A stretch of DNA of 64,000 nt from Bog-756 sp963753905 (GTDB lineage Bacteria > Actinomycetota > Acidimicrobiia > Acidimicrobiales > RAAP-2), in the NCBI GenBank assembly GCA_963753905.1, contig CAVWDZ010000001.1, positions 1,736,001 through 1,800,000 on the forward strand, read 5' to 3'. Below the pieces are notes generated by a model. The model saw only the letters and a list, made by a program, of their open reading frames with translations, was not told the DNA's origin and made no database searches. A program made the position numbers and the translations under genes. The first letter of the stretch is position 1. Each line of letters begins with the position of its first letter. Below are positions 17,023 through 25,775 of this stretch, piece by piece.

Positions 17023-17939
17023 ATGGTTGTCCCCCACTCCGAGATCGATCGGTCGGTTCGGGCAGCCGCGTTCGCTTTCCTCGACGGAGTTGCCGCCGAC
17101 GGTCAACCGCTCGTTCGACAAGAAGATCTGGCCCTCTTCTCCTTCGACGGGTCCCCGCTTCGCCTCATGGCAACACAACAGGGAATCTGGAAGCCCCGGC
17201 AGCTCACTGCTGCACTGAGCTTTCGTACCGTCTACGCCCGGGATCCGAACCATCGCCCCTACGACGATGAAGAAAGCCCGGACGGATTCCTCCGCTACAA
17301 GTGGCGGGGGGAGAATCCGAACCACCCCGACAATCGGGCGCTGCGTGAGGCCATGGTGGCACAGGCCCCGCTGATCTGGTTCCAGGGAGTGGCGTCGGGG
17401 ACCTATCTCCCCATCTACCCGGTTTGGCTGGCAGCAGAGGAGCCTGACGCTCGCCAATTCGTCGTCTCTGTGGACGAGCAGTCACTTCGGCTCCGTCACG
17501 ACCTGGCGCTCGAAGATCCCGATCTCGTGCGGTCCTATGCCGAGCGAGTCGCAAAGGTACGCCTCCACCAGCCCCTCTTCCGCCAACGGGTGCTCCTCGC
17601 CTATCAGAACCGCTGCTCCATCTGCCGGCTTCGCCACACACGACTCCTCGATGCCGCTCACGTTCTGGCAGACGCGGAAGGCGGTCAACCCGTCGTGACC
17701 AACGGCATCGCCATGTGCAAGATCCATCACGCGGCCTATGACGCCGACATCTTCGGCATCGATCCGAGGTACAACGTTGGCGTCCGCCCTGACGTCATGG
17801 AAGAGCTCGACGGCCGACGCTTCGGTACACGCTCCAGGAGATCAACTGCTCACAGATTGAGCTCCCAACCCGACATTCGGCCCGCCCCAATCCCGATCTG
17901 CTGCAAGTTCGTTGGCAGCGGTTCCAGCAAGCCTCGTAA
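17023..17939 (+). pseudogene. HNH endonuclease, frameshifted near its 3' end
   Basis: A protein of about 300 residues related to actinobacterial HNH nucleases (recombinase/restriction-like N-terminal region plus C-terminal HNH). The zinc/HNH part reads RCSICRLRHTRLLDAAHV ... NGIAMCKIHHAAYDADIFG. After MEELDG the frame is lost. A single missing base near 17814, in GGCCGACG, throws the gene into an unrelated frame ending at 18204. In the correct frame the normal family ending appears (RYTLQEINCSQIEL ... LLQVRWQRFQQAS, stop at 17937-17939). The nuclease core is intact, so a truncated product could retain activity. The ATG at 17023 fits the family; one at 16990 is also in frame. Confidence 0.75.
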
Positions 17940-18078
17940 CGCCACTCGACCGATCAAGAGTCAGGGCACAATGGCCCCTCGCTCCGGCCACTCTGCCGAA
18001 CGCGACACCGCAGGTCAGGCGCCTGTGCCTTATGCCCGAGGCGCGCCAACCTGCGGTTCAATGGTGGCGGGGTTCCCA

Positions 18079-20343
18079 TCACCTCGAAACTCGAGTCCTC
18101 CGACATGGGCGTACTTCCTGGTCGGTGACATGGCCAGAAGTCTCGCCCGTGACGACCGATTCGTCGTCAGCGCCAATGGACAGCTCCTCGGCGGCGACAT
18201 CTGAGTGAACCCCTGGCACCCACCAGTTCCACCTCCCGAGCAGTGAGACCAGAGCTGGCACGAGAAGCGCTCGCACGACGGTGGCATCGAGCAGGATGCC
18301 GACGGCCATGCCCGTGGCGAACACCTTGATCTGGACGTCCGGGCCGGCGGCCAGGGCGGCGAAGGCGAGGAAGAGGATGACGGCCGCGCTCGTCACCAGG
18401 CGTCCGGTATGGCCGAGCCCGTCCACGATCGCCTCATCAGTGGACTTGCCAGCATCGTGGGCTTCCTTGATGCGGGAGAGGATGAACACCTCGTAGTCCA
18501 TCGACAACCCGAAGAGAAATGCGAAGACCATCAGTGGCACGAAGTCGACGACGACACCGGTGGCAGGTATGCCCCAGATTGCTTCGGACCCGTAGCCGTG
18601 CTGCCAGATCAACACCAGTGCCCCATAGGCCGCGCCGACCGAGAGCACGGTGACGACCACGGCTTTGATGGGGAGCACCACGGATCGAAAGGCGCGGGCC
18701 AGGGCGAGCAGGCTGAGGAGCGCGACCAGCGCGATGATGAAGGGGAACCGCGAGTAGAAGGCGTGCACCAGGTCGGCCTCTTCCGGTCCGTCGCCGGCCA
18801 CCTGGGCGCTCGGAGCCAGGCGGGCCACCGTGGCTCGCACGGTGCTCACCGTGGCGCTGTCGGTCGCCGAGCTCGTCGGAGCGGTCGGGAGCACGTCGAT
18901 GATGGCGGTGCCAGTTCGCCGCCAAGCCGCTCCGGTGGGGGCGATGGCGGTGTCGACGCCGCGGATCGTGTCGAGCCGGGCCGCCAGGACTGCCGGATCG
19001 GTGCGGTCGGGGACGAGCACCTCGATCGGGGAGAGCACACCGACGGGGAACCCGGCGTGCTGGAGAGCGCCCAGTCCGTGTTCAGCCGAGCCGGAGCGGG
19101 CGAGCGAGGTGGGTCGGAGCTCGCCGACCCGTAGACCGAAGGCCGCCCCGAGGAGGATCCCGAGAACGGTCAGTGCGGCAGCGACGGCGAGGATGCGATG
19201 ACGGATGACCCCTTTGGTCCACGCCGTCCACGCTCGGCTCGCTCCGAGGGTCCTGCCGTGCCGATTCGGCTTGGGGTTCCGGCGCCTGCGGTCGAGCCAC
19301 GGTCCCCACGTCGAGAGCAGCACCGGGAGCAGGGTGAGGGCAGCGATGACAGTGACGAGGGGGATGAGCAAGCCGCCGTAGCCGAGGCTGCGCACGAACG
19401 CGAAGGGCATCACGGTGAGTGCGAAGAGACCGACTGCGACCGTCACGCCGCTGAAGAGGACCGACCGCCCGGCGGTGGTCATGGCGATGACGACAGCCTC
19501 ATCGTTGGGCCGGCCGAGGCCGCTTTCCTCGCGCCAGCGGGTCACGATGAGCAGCGAGTAGTCGATGGCTACACCGAGGCCGATCAAAGCGACGAGAAAC
19601 TCGACCAGGTGGCTGACCCCGGTGACCATGGTGAGGGCGCCGAGGAGCAGGAACGTGCCGAGGATGGACACAGCAGCCACGATGAGCGGGGCAACCGCCA
19701 AGAAGGACCCGAAGACGAGGACCAAGACGAGAAGTGCGCCGATGCCGCCGATGAATACCTCGCCCAGGACACCGATCCCACCAGTACCTGGTGCATTCTG
19801 CAGGTCGTTGATGCTGGTGGTCGCCACCGTGACCCCAGACGGGGCACTGGCTCGCAGCCGGGTGGCCAGCTCGACCGAGGTCGGCGGGTCGGTGCCGGCG
19901 AACACGAGACCGAGGGCAGCGTGGCCGTTTGGCGCGACCAGTCGGGAGTCATTCACGGTCGGGTAGGACACGACGCGCAGTGATCGCTGCGAGCGCAGCC
20001 CACCGAACGTCGCGGTGAGTGCCGCGCGCCCGGACGGGCTGTCGACGCGTTCGGTTCCCGGCAAGGTGACGACCGCGACGATTGGCGTGTTGTCGCCGCC
20101 ATTGCCGTAGCTGTGCATGATGGCGAGGCCTGCTTGATAGCTCGGCAATCCTGGGAGCGCCTCGCTCGAGGTGAGCCGTCCGGCGATTGGGCCGACCAAT
20201 GCGATGCCGACCACCGCCACCATGAGCCAGAAGAGTCCGACCACCTTGCGGTGCCGGAGCAGCGAGCGAGCCAAGCGGCCCAGCCCGGGCTCAGAGCGAC
20301 CCTGGTGGCCGAGGGATGGAGCACTTCGCCGGTGAGTGGTCAT
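18079..20343 (-). CDS. MMPL-family (RND-type) membrane transporter
   Basis: A 754-residue inner-membrane transporter with two repeated halves, each a periplasmic/extracellular loop plus five or six helices (about 12 TM in all). The N-terminal helix is VVGLFWLMVAVVGIALVG. The MMPL patterns LVEFLVALIGLGVAIDYSLL and VVDFVPLMVFAFLFGLSMDY carry the membrane Asp/Tyr residues used for proton coupling. MMPL proteins export lipids, siderophores or drugs. A NarL-type two-component system on the same strand begins about 90 bp upstream and may control it. The C-terminal 60 residues are hydrophilic and less conserved. Confidence 0.9.
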   Translation of the reverse strand: MTTHRRSAPSLGHQGRSEPGLGRLARSLLRHRKVVGLFWLMVAVVGIALVGPIAGRLTSSEALPGLPSYQAGLAIMHSYGNGGDNTPIVAVVTLPGTERVDSPSGRAALTATFGGLRSQRSLRVVSYPTVNDSRLVAPNGHAALGLVFAGTDPPTSVELATRLRASAPSGVTVATTSINDLQNAPGTGGIGVLGEVFIGGIGALLVLVLVFGSFLAVAPLIVAAVSILGTFLLLGALTMVTGVSHLVEFLVALIGLGVAIDYSLLIVTRWREESGLGRPNDEAVVIAMTTAGRSVLFSGVTVAVGLFALTVMPFAFVRSLGYGGLLIPLVTVIAALTLLPVLLSTWGPWLDRRRRNPKPNRHGRTLGASRAWTAWTKGVIRHRILAVAAALTVLGILLGAAFGLRVGELRPTSLARSGSAEHGLGALQHAGFPVGVLSPIEVLVPDRTDPAVLAARLDTIRGVDTAIAPTGAAWRRTGTAIIDVLPTAPTSSATDSATVSTVRATVARLAPSAQVAGDGPEEADLVHAFYSRFPFIIALVALLSLLALARAFRSVVLPIKAVVVTVLSVGAAYGALVLIWQHGYGSEAIWGIPATGVVVDFVPLMVFAFLFGLSMDYEVFILSRIKEAHDAGKSTDEAIVDGLGHTGRLVTSAAVILFLAFAALAAGPDVQIKVFATGMAVGILLDATVVRALLVPALVSLLGRWNWWVPGVHSDVAAEELSIGADDESVVTGETSGHVTDQEVRPCRRTRVSR

Positions 20344-20433
20344 ACGACCAACGGTACGGATAGCGGGTCGGCGCGGCGATAGGACAAGGACCCGTCTTCA
20401 AGGGGGAGCTACCTCTACCCCCGCGCCGAAGCC

Positions 20434-21078
20434 TCAGGAGTTCAGGTAGGTGAGCACGGCCAGCACCCGACGATTGTCGTCGTCTGAGGGCGGCAGGTCG
20501 AGCTTCATGAAGATGTTCCCGATGTGCTTGCTGACCGCCTTCTCCGAGATGATGAGCCCTGCTGCCACCGCGGCATTCGACCGTCCTTCGGCCATGAGCG
20601 CCAGCACCTCCCGCTCGCGCGGGGTGAGCCGACCCAAGGACACGTCCCTGGTCCGCTTGGCCAGCAGCTGAGAGACGACTTCGGGGTCCATGATCGTGCC
20701 GCCGGCCGCCACGCGGCGGACCGCGTCGACGAACTGGCCCACCTCCATAACCCGGTCCTTCAGCAGGTAGCCGACGCCGCCACGCTGGTCCGACAGCAGC
20801 TCGCGGGCGTAGAGCGGCTCGACATACTGCGAGAGCACCAGGATCGGAAGGCCCGGGAGCTGCTTTCGGGCCTCGATCGCTGCCAGCAGCCCTTCGTTGG
20901 TGAACGTCGGTGGCAGCCGTACGTCGAGCACGGCTACGTCGGGTCGATGGTCGAGCAACGCGCCGAGTACCGACGGCCCGTCCCCGACGGCTGCCACCAC
21001 CTCGACGTCGTGGGCATTGAGCAGCCGGATCAGGCCGTCTCTCAGGAGGGCTAGGTCTTCGGCGACGACCGCGCGCAC
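20434..21078 (-). CDS. NarL/FixJ-family response regulator
   Basis: A 214-residue two-domain response regulator. The receiver begins MRAVVAEDLALLRDGLIRLL, with the phosphoacceptor Asp in DVAVLDVRLPP (about residue 51) and the conserved Lys in VGYLLKDRVM. The C-terminal LuxR-type helix-turn-helix is LTPREREVLALMAEGRSNAA followed by SEKAVSKHIGNIFMKLDL. It overlaps the 3' end of the histidine kinase gene by 28 bp, so the two are co-expressed and form a cognate pair. The MMPL transporter gene directly downstream is the obvious candidate target. Confidence 0.93.
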   Translation of the reverse strand: MRAVVAEDLALLRDGLIRLLNAHDVEVVAAVGDGPSVLGALLDHRPDVAVLDVRLPPTFTNEGLLAAIEARKQLPGLPILVLSQYVEPLYARELLSDQRGGVGYLLKDRVMEVGQFVDAVRRVAAGGTIMDPEVVSQLLAKRTRDVSLGRLTPREREVLALMAEGRSNAAVAAGLIISEKAVSKHIGNIFMKLDLPPSDDDNRRVLAVLTYLNS

Positions 21079-22199
21079 GGCACCTCCATGGTCACGACCG
21101 TCGGCCCACCGGGTGGGCTCGAGATCTGCACCGTGCCGTCGAATGCCTCCAGACGGTGCTCGATCCCCCGTAGCCCGCTCCCGTTGTCCGAATCCGCGCC
21201 GCCCCGGCCATCGTCCCCGACGACCATTGAAAGCAGACCGTCCGCTTGCCGCACCCGTATCCAGGCCGATCGCGCCCCGCTGTGCTTGATCACGTTGGTG
21301 AGCGCTTCGGCAACGGAGAAGTACGCTGCCGACTCGATCGGGGCCGGGAGCCGCTCGGCCGGGAGCTCAACCGTCGTCTCGACCGGGACGGGACTGGCGA
21401 GCACGAGCGCCTGAACGGCACCGGCCAAGCCGCGATCGGCCAGTACTGGCGGCAGGATCCCTCGGACGAGAGAGCGCAGATCGCCCAGGGCATCACCAGC
21501 AGCGGTGCGTGCTTCAGCGAGCAGTCGACGGGCCTCATTCGGGTCCGAGTCCAGCAGCTCGTCGGCCATGCCCAAGCTCATGCCCAGCGACACCAGGCGT
21601 GCCTGCGCCCCGTCGTGCAGGTCACGTTCGACCCGACGCATCTCCGCGACCTGGACGTCGAGGGCGTCCTTGCGAGTTCGAGTCAACACGTCGACCCGTT
21701 CCGCCAACGCCTTCTCGCGGCTGCTCGACACCTGGGGAACGAGTAGGGCGTGCCCGGCGAGCACAACCCCGAGGCCGAGGATTGGCCAGATCGGCCAGAA
21801 GTATCGGTGGCTGGACATCACCCAGATAGCCACGAGAGCCGCAGCGATCACAAGAGAAATGGCGGCGTGCACGGCCAACGAGCGGCGGACCCTCGTCCGC
21901 AGCGCCCAGCGAACACTCCAGTAGGTCCCAAGGGGAACCGCCAAAGCGAACCAGATCCAGCCCGGCCAGAAGTAGTGAGCATCGGTCAAAGCCCAGACGA
22001 CCGTCAGCATGAGCCCGAGGACGATGCCGAAGCCCACAGCTCGCCGGGCCACCCACGGCCACGTCCTCACCGACGGCGCGTCTGAACCCATGCCGAGCAC
22101 GCTGCGTATCGATCTGAAACCGTGAAGTGACCACCGGCCAACCCGGTCGGTGTTGCGAGAGGACGAAGCCTCCTCTCCACGGTCGGTCGGTTCGTTCAT
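21051..22199 (-). CDS. NarL-type sensor histidine kinase
   Basis: A 382-residue membrane kinase with four predicted helices in two pairs (about residues 52-110 and 118-165, each pair containing an HYFWPGW/HRYFWPIW motif). A HisKA_3 dimerisation domain follows with the phosphoacceptor His in ERDLHDGAQARLVSLG, then an HATPase domain ending GDDGRGGADSDNGSGLRGIE. The short loops suggest that the signal is sensed within or at the membrane. The ATG at 22199 (MNEPTDRG) was chosen; an upstream extension lacks conservation. It is coupled to the downstream response regulator. Confidence 0.9.
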   Translation of the reverse strand: MNEPTDRGEEASSSRNTDRVGRWSLHGFRSIRSVLGMGSDAPSVRTWPWVARRAVGFGIVLGLMLTVVWALTDAHYFWPGWIWFALAVPLGTYWSVRWALRTRVRRSLAVHAAISLVIAAALVAIWVMSSHRYFWPIWPILGLGVVLAGHALLVPQVSSSREKALAERVDVLTRTRKDALDVQVAEMRRVERDLHDGAQARLVSLGMSLGMADELLDSDPNEARRLLAEARTAAGDALGDLRSLVRGILPPVLADRGLAGAVQALVLASPVPVETTVELPAERLPAPIESAAYFSVAEALTNVIKHSGARSAWIRVRQADGLLSMVVGDDGRGGADSDNGSGLRGIEHRLEAFDGTVQISSPPGGPTVVTMEVPCARSSPKT

Positions 22200-22597
22200 G
22201 GCGATCGCACTCTCCAGAGCATGGTCGGTGAGAGCAACGGCCCTAGCGTCCCTCGCTGGCGCCGAGCGCCCGGCCGTCGTTCCACCCAACCAGTGTGCCG
22301 CACGTACTCCTGCCAGAGCAGTAGAGCTATATCTACTTCTACTTCCACCGCCAGCCCTGCCGGCAGATCGCCCGCCGACAATGAAGCCCCCATCGCGACG
22401 CTGGCTACGCCCTGAACCGCAAGGGCCCAGGGCTCAGCCGGGCGGACAACGACCTCCCGGTACCCATCAGGATCGATGTCGCTTAGATCCCAAACTGCGA
22501 AACGAACGCCCGCATGACGAGCAGCAGGCGATTGTGGAGATCCCCGTCGCCAACCTGTGGAGACTCCCCCACCGATGCTTCGTCGACCCTGGTCAGA
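22200..22597. other. about 400 bp without a recognisable gene
   Basis: Between the histidine kinase and repeat copy B. A minus-strand open frame of 138 codons (22196-22612) covers it, but its start lies inside an inverted repeat, it overlaps the kinase start and it matches no family I know. The 22-nt segment at 22549-22570 recurs at 55018-55039 with one change, so this stretch belongs partly to a dispersed repeat. Confidence 0.4.
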
Positions 22598-22661
22598 GGG
22601 TTTCATGAACATGCCACGAAGGGGTGTTCATGAAAGAACGCCCTGAGTGTTCATGAAACCC
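22598..22661. repeat. 14-bp perfect inverted repeat in copy B
   Basis: GGGTTTCATGAACA at 22598-22611 is the exact reverse complement of TGTTCATGAAACCC at 22648-22661, separated by 36 bp. The right arm lies inside the 92-nt repeat; the left arm has no counterpart beside ssrA. Confidence 0.7.
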
Positions 22662-22705
22662 CCCGTTGGAGGTGGCGACTGAGTTCATGACTCGTCCGCC
22701 GCCCC
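22614..22705 (+). repeat. 92-nt direct repeat, copy B
   Basis: Second copy of the sequence found at 14089-14180, of equal length and about 90 percent identical. Differences cluster in a 7-nt stretch (ACATTCA versus GCCCTGA) and in a small GAGT..ACTC hairpin whose bases change in pairs. A terminator-like hairpin and a transposase 3' end follow both copies at similar distances. Confidence 0.8.
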
Positions 22706-22714
22706 GCAATGACG

Positions 22715-22740
22715 AACCGCCGGCCCGAGGGCCGGCGGTT
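22715..22740 (+). terminator. hairpin terminator after repeat copy B
   Basis: A perfect 12-bp stem AACCGCCGGCCC-GA-GGGCCGGCGGTT followed by TCG. It occupies the same place relative to the repeat as the ssrA terminator does in copy A, and nearly the same hairpin occurs at 55051-55069. Confidence 0.7.
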
Positions 22741-22828
22741 TCGCGTGGATAGGGACGTCAACGCTGTTGCTCCGAGCGCGGAGCGACCAGTCCCGAAGGC
22801 CAGATTCTCTGCTCGTCACTCGTTCCGG

Positions 22829-23370
22829 TCAGCCAGGCGGCGGATGCGATCTCGGATCGACCAGGTCGGACCAGATTCCTGTGCGGCGCTTTGCCCGTCG
22901 GGTTCGGGTAGTGCCAGGTGCAGTCGACGGTTTTGAATCGCCAGTGCTCTGCTTAGCCCGAAAGCTGCGGATCCGGTCGAGGTTGAAGGCGGCAACGGTG
23001 AAGCCGAGCAGCACGGTCAGCTTGACCCCCCCGAACACCCGGAAGAAGCCCCGAGCCAGGTCGACGAACGCGCCCTTCAAGGCCGAGTTGACCGACTCCA
23101 CGACCTGGCGTCTTCCCATCAAGATCCGCCAGGCGGTCGTGCCGTAGGGGATGCGTTGGGCAAGGGCAAGCTCGACTGGGGCAACCGAGAGGATCCCCGA
23201 GCAGCAACGAGTCGCACCTGTGGACAGTTCCACCAACGGCGCCCGGCGTGAGCGACGCATGGACTTCGGGACCTGTCGGCTGCGGAGCAGACCAGCACAG
23301 AACGGGCACCGCCACCGGGTCACTCCGTCGCTGTCTGGACCAGAGTGACGGACGAGTCGCCACTTGCCGC
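22829..23370 (-). pseudogene. C-terminal fragment of a DDE transposase
   Basis: About 180 residues closely related to the C-terminal third of the transposase at 14302-15969, by eye roughly 70-75 percent identical. It begins near WRLVRHSGPDSDGVTRWRC and retains the zinc-ribbon part and the catalytic Glu (GRRQVVESVNSALKGAF), but the two catalytic Asp regions are absent. The open frame continues a further 30-odd codons upstream, yet those residues resemble the beta-domain of the neighbouring membrane protein. The fragment therefore appears to have been joined into that gene. It is a diverged relative, not a recent duplicate. Confidence 0.75.
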
Positions 23371-23723
23371 TCGAGAACTCCGAGCGGCTCGACTGCGCGA
23401 GGTCAAAGGCGGCGAATCGTGTGTTCGCAGCGAGCTGCACTCCAACCGAACCCGCTCTTGTCTCCACGCTCAGTTGGTTGCCCGAAACCTGAGGAGACGA
23501 TGCCGAAGAAAGCCAAGTTGTAGAGGGAGACCGCCGGTGCCGTCGGAGGAGCCGGGGAGCTCATCGACGTAGAGCTGAGGCTCGAGGCACCAGACGGCAA
23601 CACTCCGTTGCTGGCCTGCTGGTTGGCCTGACTGAGCGTCGACGGTCTGCCCGTGCTCGCCCAGCCGGTGAGGAGACCGCCGGCAAAGGCGGCCGCGATG
23701 CCGACGAAGACAGCGATGGCTAG

Positions 23724-25320
23724 CTACTTCCCCCTGAAAAAGTCGCCGTAGATACTCGCGATTTGGGCCCAGATCGATAAGGATGGCCCCGAACCGTAGG
23801 ACTAGTACGGATCGAGGCCATCGTGTTGAGAACTGTAAACGCGCAGCCCACGTTGTGGGAAGCGATCCTCCCCGAGATGTGCCTCGGGATGCCCTCCGAG
23901 TTGGAGTCGGTCGACCGCCTGCTGGACGATCCGGCCTTCTTCGAACCGTTCCGGGCCCACTTCCACGCCGCCCTCGGACGCCCGTCCGTGCCCATCGAGA
24001 CGTACCTCCGGCTGATGTTCTTGAAGTACCGCTACCGCTTGGGGTTCGAGCCACTGTGTCGCGAGGTCGCTGACTCCATCTCGTGGCAGCGGTTCTGTCG
24101 GATCCCGTTGGGCTTGGCAGTGCCCCACCCGACCACGTTGATGAAGATCACCACCCGGTGCGGGTCATCGGCGGTCGACGGGTTGAACGAGGCGCTGTTG
24201 GCCAAGGCCCAGGCGGCCAAGGTGTTGAAGACCAACAAGGTCCGTGCCGACACCACGGTGGTTCCCGCCAACGTTGCCTACCCGACGGACTCGGGTCTGT
24301 TGGCCAAGGGCGTGGCCAAGATGGCCAAAGGCATCGAGAAGTTGAAGGGTGCGGGATTGGCGTCCAAGACCACCTCTCGGGACCGGACTCGGATGATGCG
24401 GGCTCGGGCCCGGTCCATCGGTGCCAACCTTCGACGACGCACTGGCGAGGCAAAAGACGAGGTCATGGCCATCAATGCCGACATGGTCCGGATCGCCCAG
24501 ACGGCCGTCGCCGAGGCCCGACAGGTGGCGGCGAACGCCCGCCGAGGACTGAGGCGCCTTGGTAACGCCGCCCCAGGAAGGCTTTGCGCAATTGCCGGCG
24601 ACTTGGAGATCACTGCCGATCGGATCGAACAGGTCGCCGAGCAGACCGAGCGACGTCTCTGTGGTGAGGTGCCCGACGGGGCGACCAGGTTGGTGTCACT
24701 GCATGATCCCGATGCCCGTCCGATCCGCAAGGGCAGACTCGGCAAGCCCGTCGAGTTCGGCTACAAGGCACAGGTCGTCGACAACGAGGACGGTGTGGTG
24801 ATCGACCACAACGTCGAAGTCGGCAACCCGCCGGATGCACCGATGCTCGTCCCGGCCGTCGAGCGCGTCACGCGCCGGGCCAAGCGAGTACCCAAAGCGG
24901 TCACCGCTGATCGCGGTTATGGCGAGACCGCCGTCGGCGAACAGCTCAGTGCGCTCGGGGTGCGAACGGTTGTCCTACCCACCAAAGGCAAACCGAGTGC
25001 GTCACGACGCGCCGTCGAAAGTAGACCGCAGTTCCAGCGCCTGGTGAAGTGGAGAACCGGGAGCGAAGGCCGGATCAGTTGTCTCAAACGGGACTTCGGA
25101 TGGAACCGAACACAGATCGACGGGATCGAAGGAGTCCGCACCTGGTGTGGCTACGGGGTGTTCAACCACAACCTGGTGAAGATCGGAGCACTGACCATCT
25201 CCGAGTAGGACGAATCGGACCCACTGCAGCCAGGATCGGAGGCGGAATCACTCCATGGTCAGACGCAGTCCACATCCAACCCCGATCGGTGGTCACACCG
25301 GCTTTTTCAGGGGAAAGTAG
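23724..25320 (+). mobile_element. complete 1,597-bp insertion sequence
   Basis: The ends are imperfect terminal inverted repeats: CTACTTCCCCCTGAAAAAG at the left and the reverse complement of CTACTTTCCCCTGAAAAAG at the right, similar over about 25 bp. Both sides are flanked by CTAG (23720-23723 and 25321-25324), a 4-bp target duplication. One transposase gene fills the element. Removing it with one CTAG restores the reading frame of the interrupted membrane-protein gene, which confirms the boundaries. Confidence 0.93.
23823..25208 (+). CDS. IS transposase (ISNCY/IS5-like DDE)
   Basis: A 461-residue transposase that fills the insertion sequence. The N-terminal domain has FEPFRAHFHAALGRPSVP and TYLRLMFLKYRYRLGFEPLC, a typical DNA-binding domain of this group. 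The DDE residues are Asp in KVRADTTVVPANV (about 142), Asp in AVTADRGYGETAV (about 362) and Glu in WRTGSEGRISCLKRD (about 414). An Arg/Ala-rich, probably coiled-coil insertion separates the first two. The frame is intact, so the element may be active. The start at 23823 is just inside the left terminal repeat region. Confidence 0.9.
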   Translation: MLRTVNAQPTLWEAILPEMCLGMPSELESVDRLLDDPAFFEPFRAHFHAALGRPSVPIETYLRLMFLKYRYRLGFEPLCREVADSISWQRFCRIPLGLAVPHPTTLMKITTRCGSSAVDGLNEALLAKAQAAKVLKTNKVRADTTVVPANVAYPTDSGLLAKGVAKMAKGIEKLKGAGLASKTTSRDRTRMMRARARSIGANLRRRTGEAKDEVMAINADMVRIAQTAVAEARQVAANARRGLRRLGNAAPGRLCAIAGDLEITADRIEQVAEQTERRLCGEVPDGATRLVSLHDPDARPIRKGRLGKPVEFGYKAQVVDNEDGVVIDHNVEVGNPPDAPMLVPAVERVTRRAKRVPKAVTADRGYGETAVGEQLSALGVRTVVLPTKGKPSASRRAVESRPQFQRLVKWRTGSEGRISCLKRDFGWNRTQIDGIEGVRTWCGYGVFNHNLVKIGALTISE

Positions 25321-25384
25321 CTAGCAGCCTTGCGTCGTGCAGGATCCCACCTACGGATGGGTTGGCGTCAATGTTCTCGGTCAT

Positions 25385-25775
25385 CCCTCACCTGCTTCGC
25401 GTCGGTCTCGCACTCTGGAGGGTCCCTCGACTCGCCGCCGACCGCGAATCTCGTCGGAATCCGCGAGGCCGAATTCACTTGGCCGGCCCCCATGGAGATG
25501 TCGGGAGGACCTGGCCCTCTGACCCTCGGCCGACCGACCCTTGCGCACGGTAGCAACGTCCGGAGCGATGAGGAGACGGTGCCTAACCGTGCGGACGAAT
25601 CGTTCGGCGACAAGGTTCGCCCAGGGAGCCTGAATCGGGGTTCACACAACCAGGATAATCTCAGCCCAGAGGACCTTGTCGGAGGCTCCTGCGAATTTCG
25701 CGTCTCGGTCGCGGACGAGAAATCGGAATGGATCCGGGGACTGCGAGGGCTGAGTACGCCGCGGATCGGTCCTCG
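25385..25775. other. about 390 bp with no supported gene
   Basis: Lies between the interrupted membrane-protein gene and the end of the large LuxR regulator gene. Open frames on both strands (for example 25330-25869 plus) show no recognisable motif, and the longest crosses the 3' end of the regulator gene. It probably holds the promoter of the interrupted gene; a GGTGAGGG site precedes the ATG at 25384. Confidence 0.4.

Larger units (their letters stand above)
23371..25384 (-). pseudogene. membrane-anchored protein gene broken by IS insertion and frameshift
   Basis: Starting at ATG 25384 (MTENIDANPSVGG), the frame runs to the CTAG target site at 25321 and resumes exactly in frame at 23719 once the insertion sequence and one CTAG copy are removed. 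The joined product has a single transmembrane helix (LLAIAVFVGIAAAFAGGLL), a Ser/Ala/Pro-rich linker and then FGIVSS. A one-base slip there is followed, in another frame, by VSGNQLSVETRAGSVGVQL, which resembles the small beta-domain of DUF5666-type secreted proteins. Without correcting the slip the frame ends at 23403. The 3' end is replaced by the transposase fragment. Position 23371 is an approximate junction. Confidence 0.7.

Noticed and set aside
22196..22612. 138-codon minus-strand frame upstream of the histidine kinase
   Set aside because: Starts inside the inverted repeat of copy B, overlaps the kinase start and resembles no family; more likely repeat-derived.
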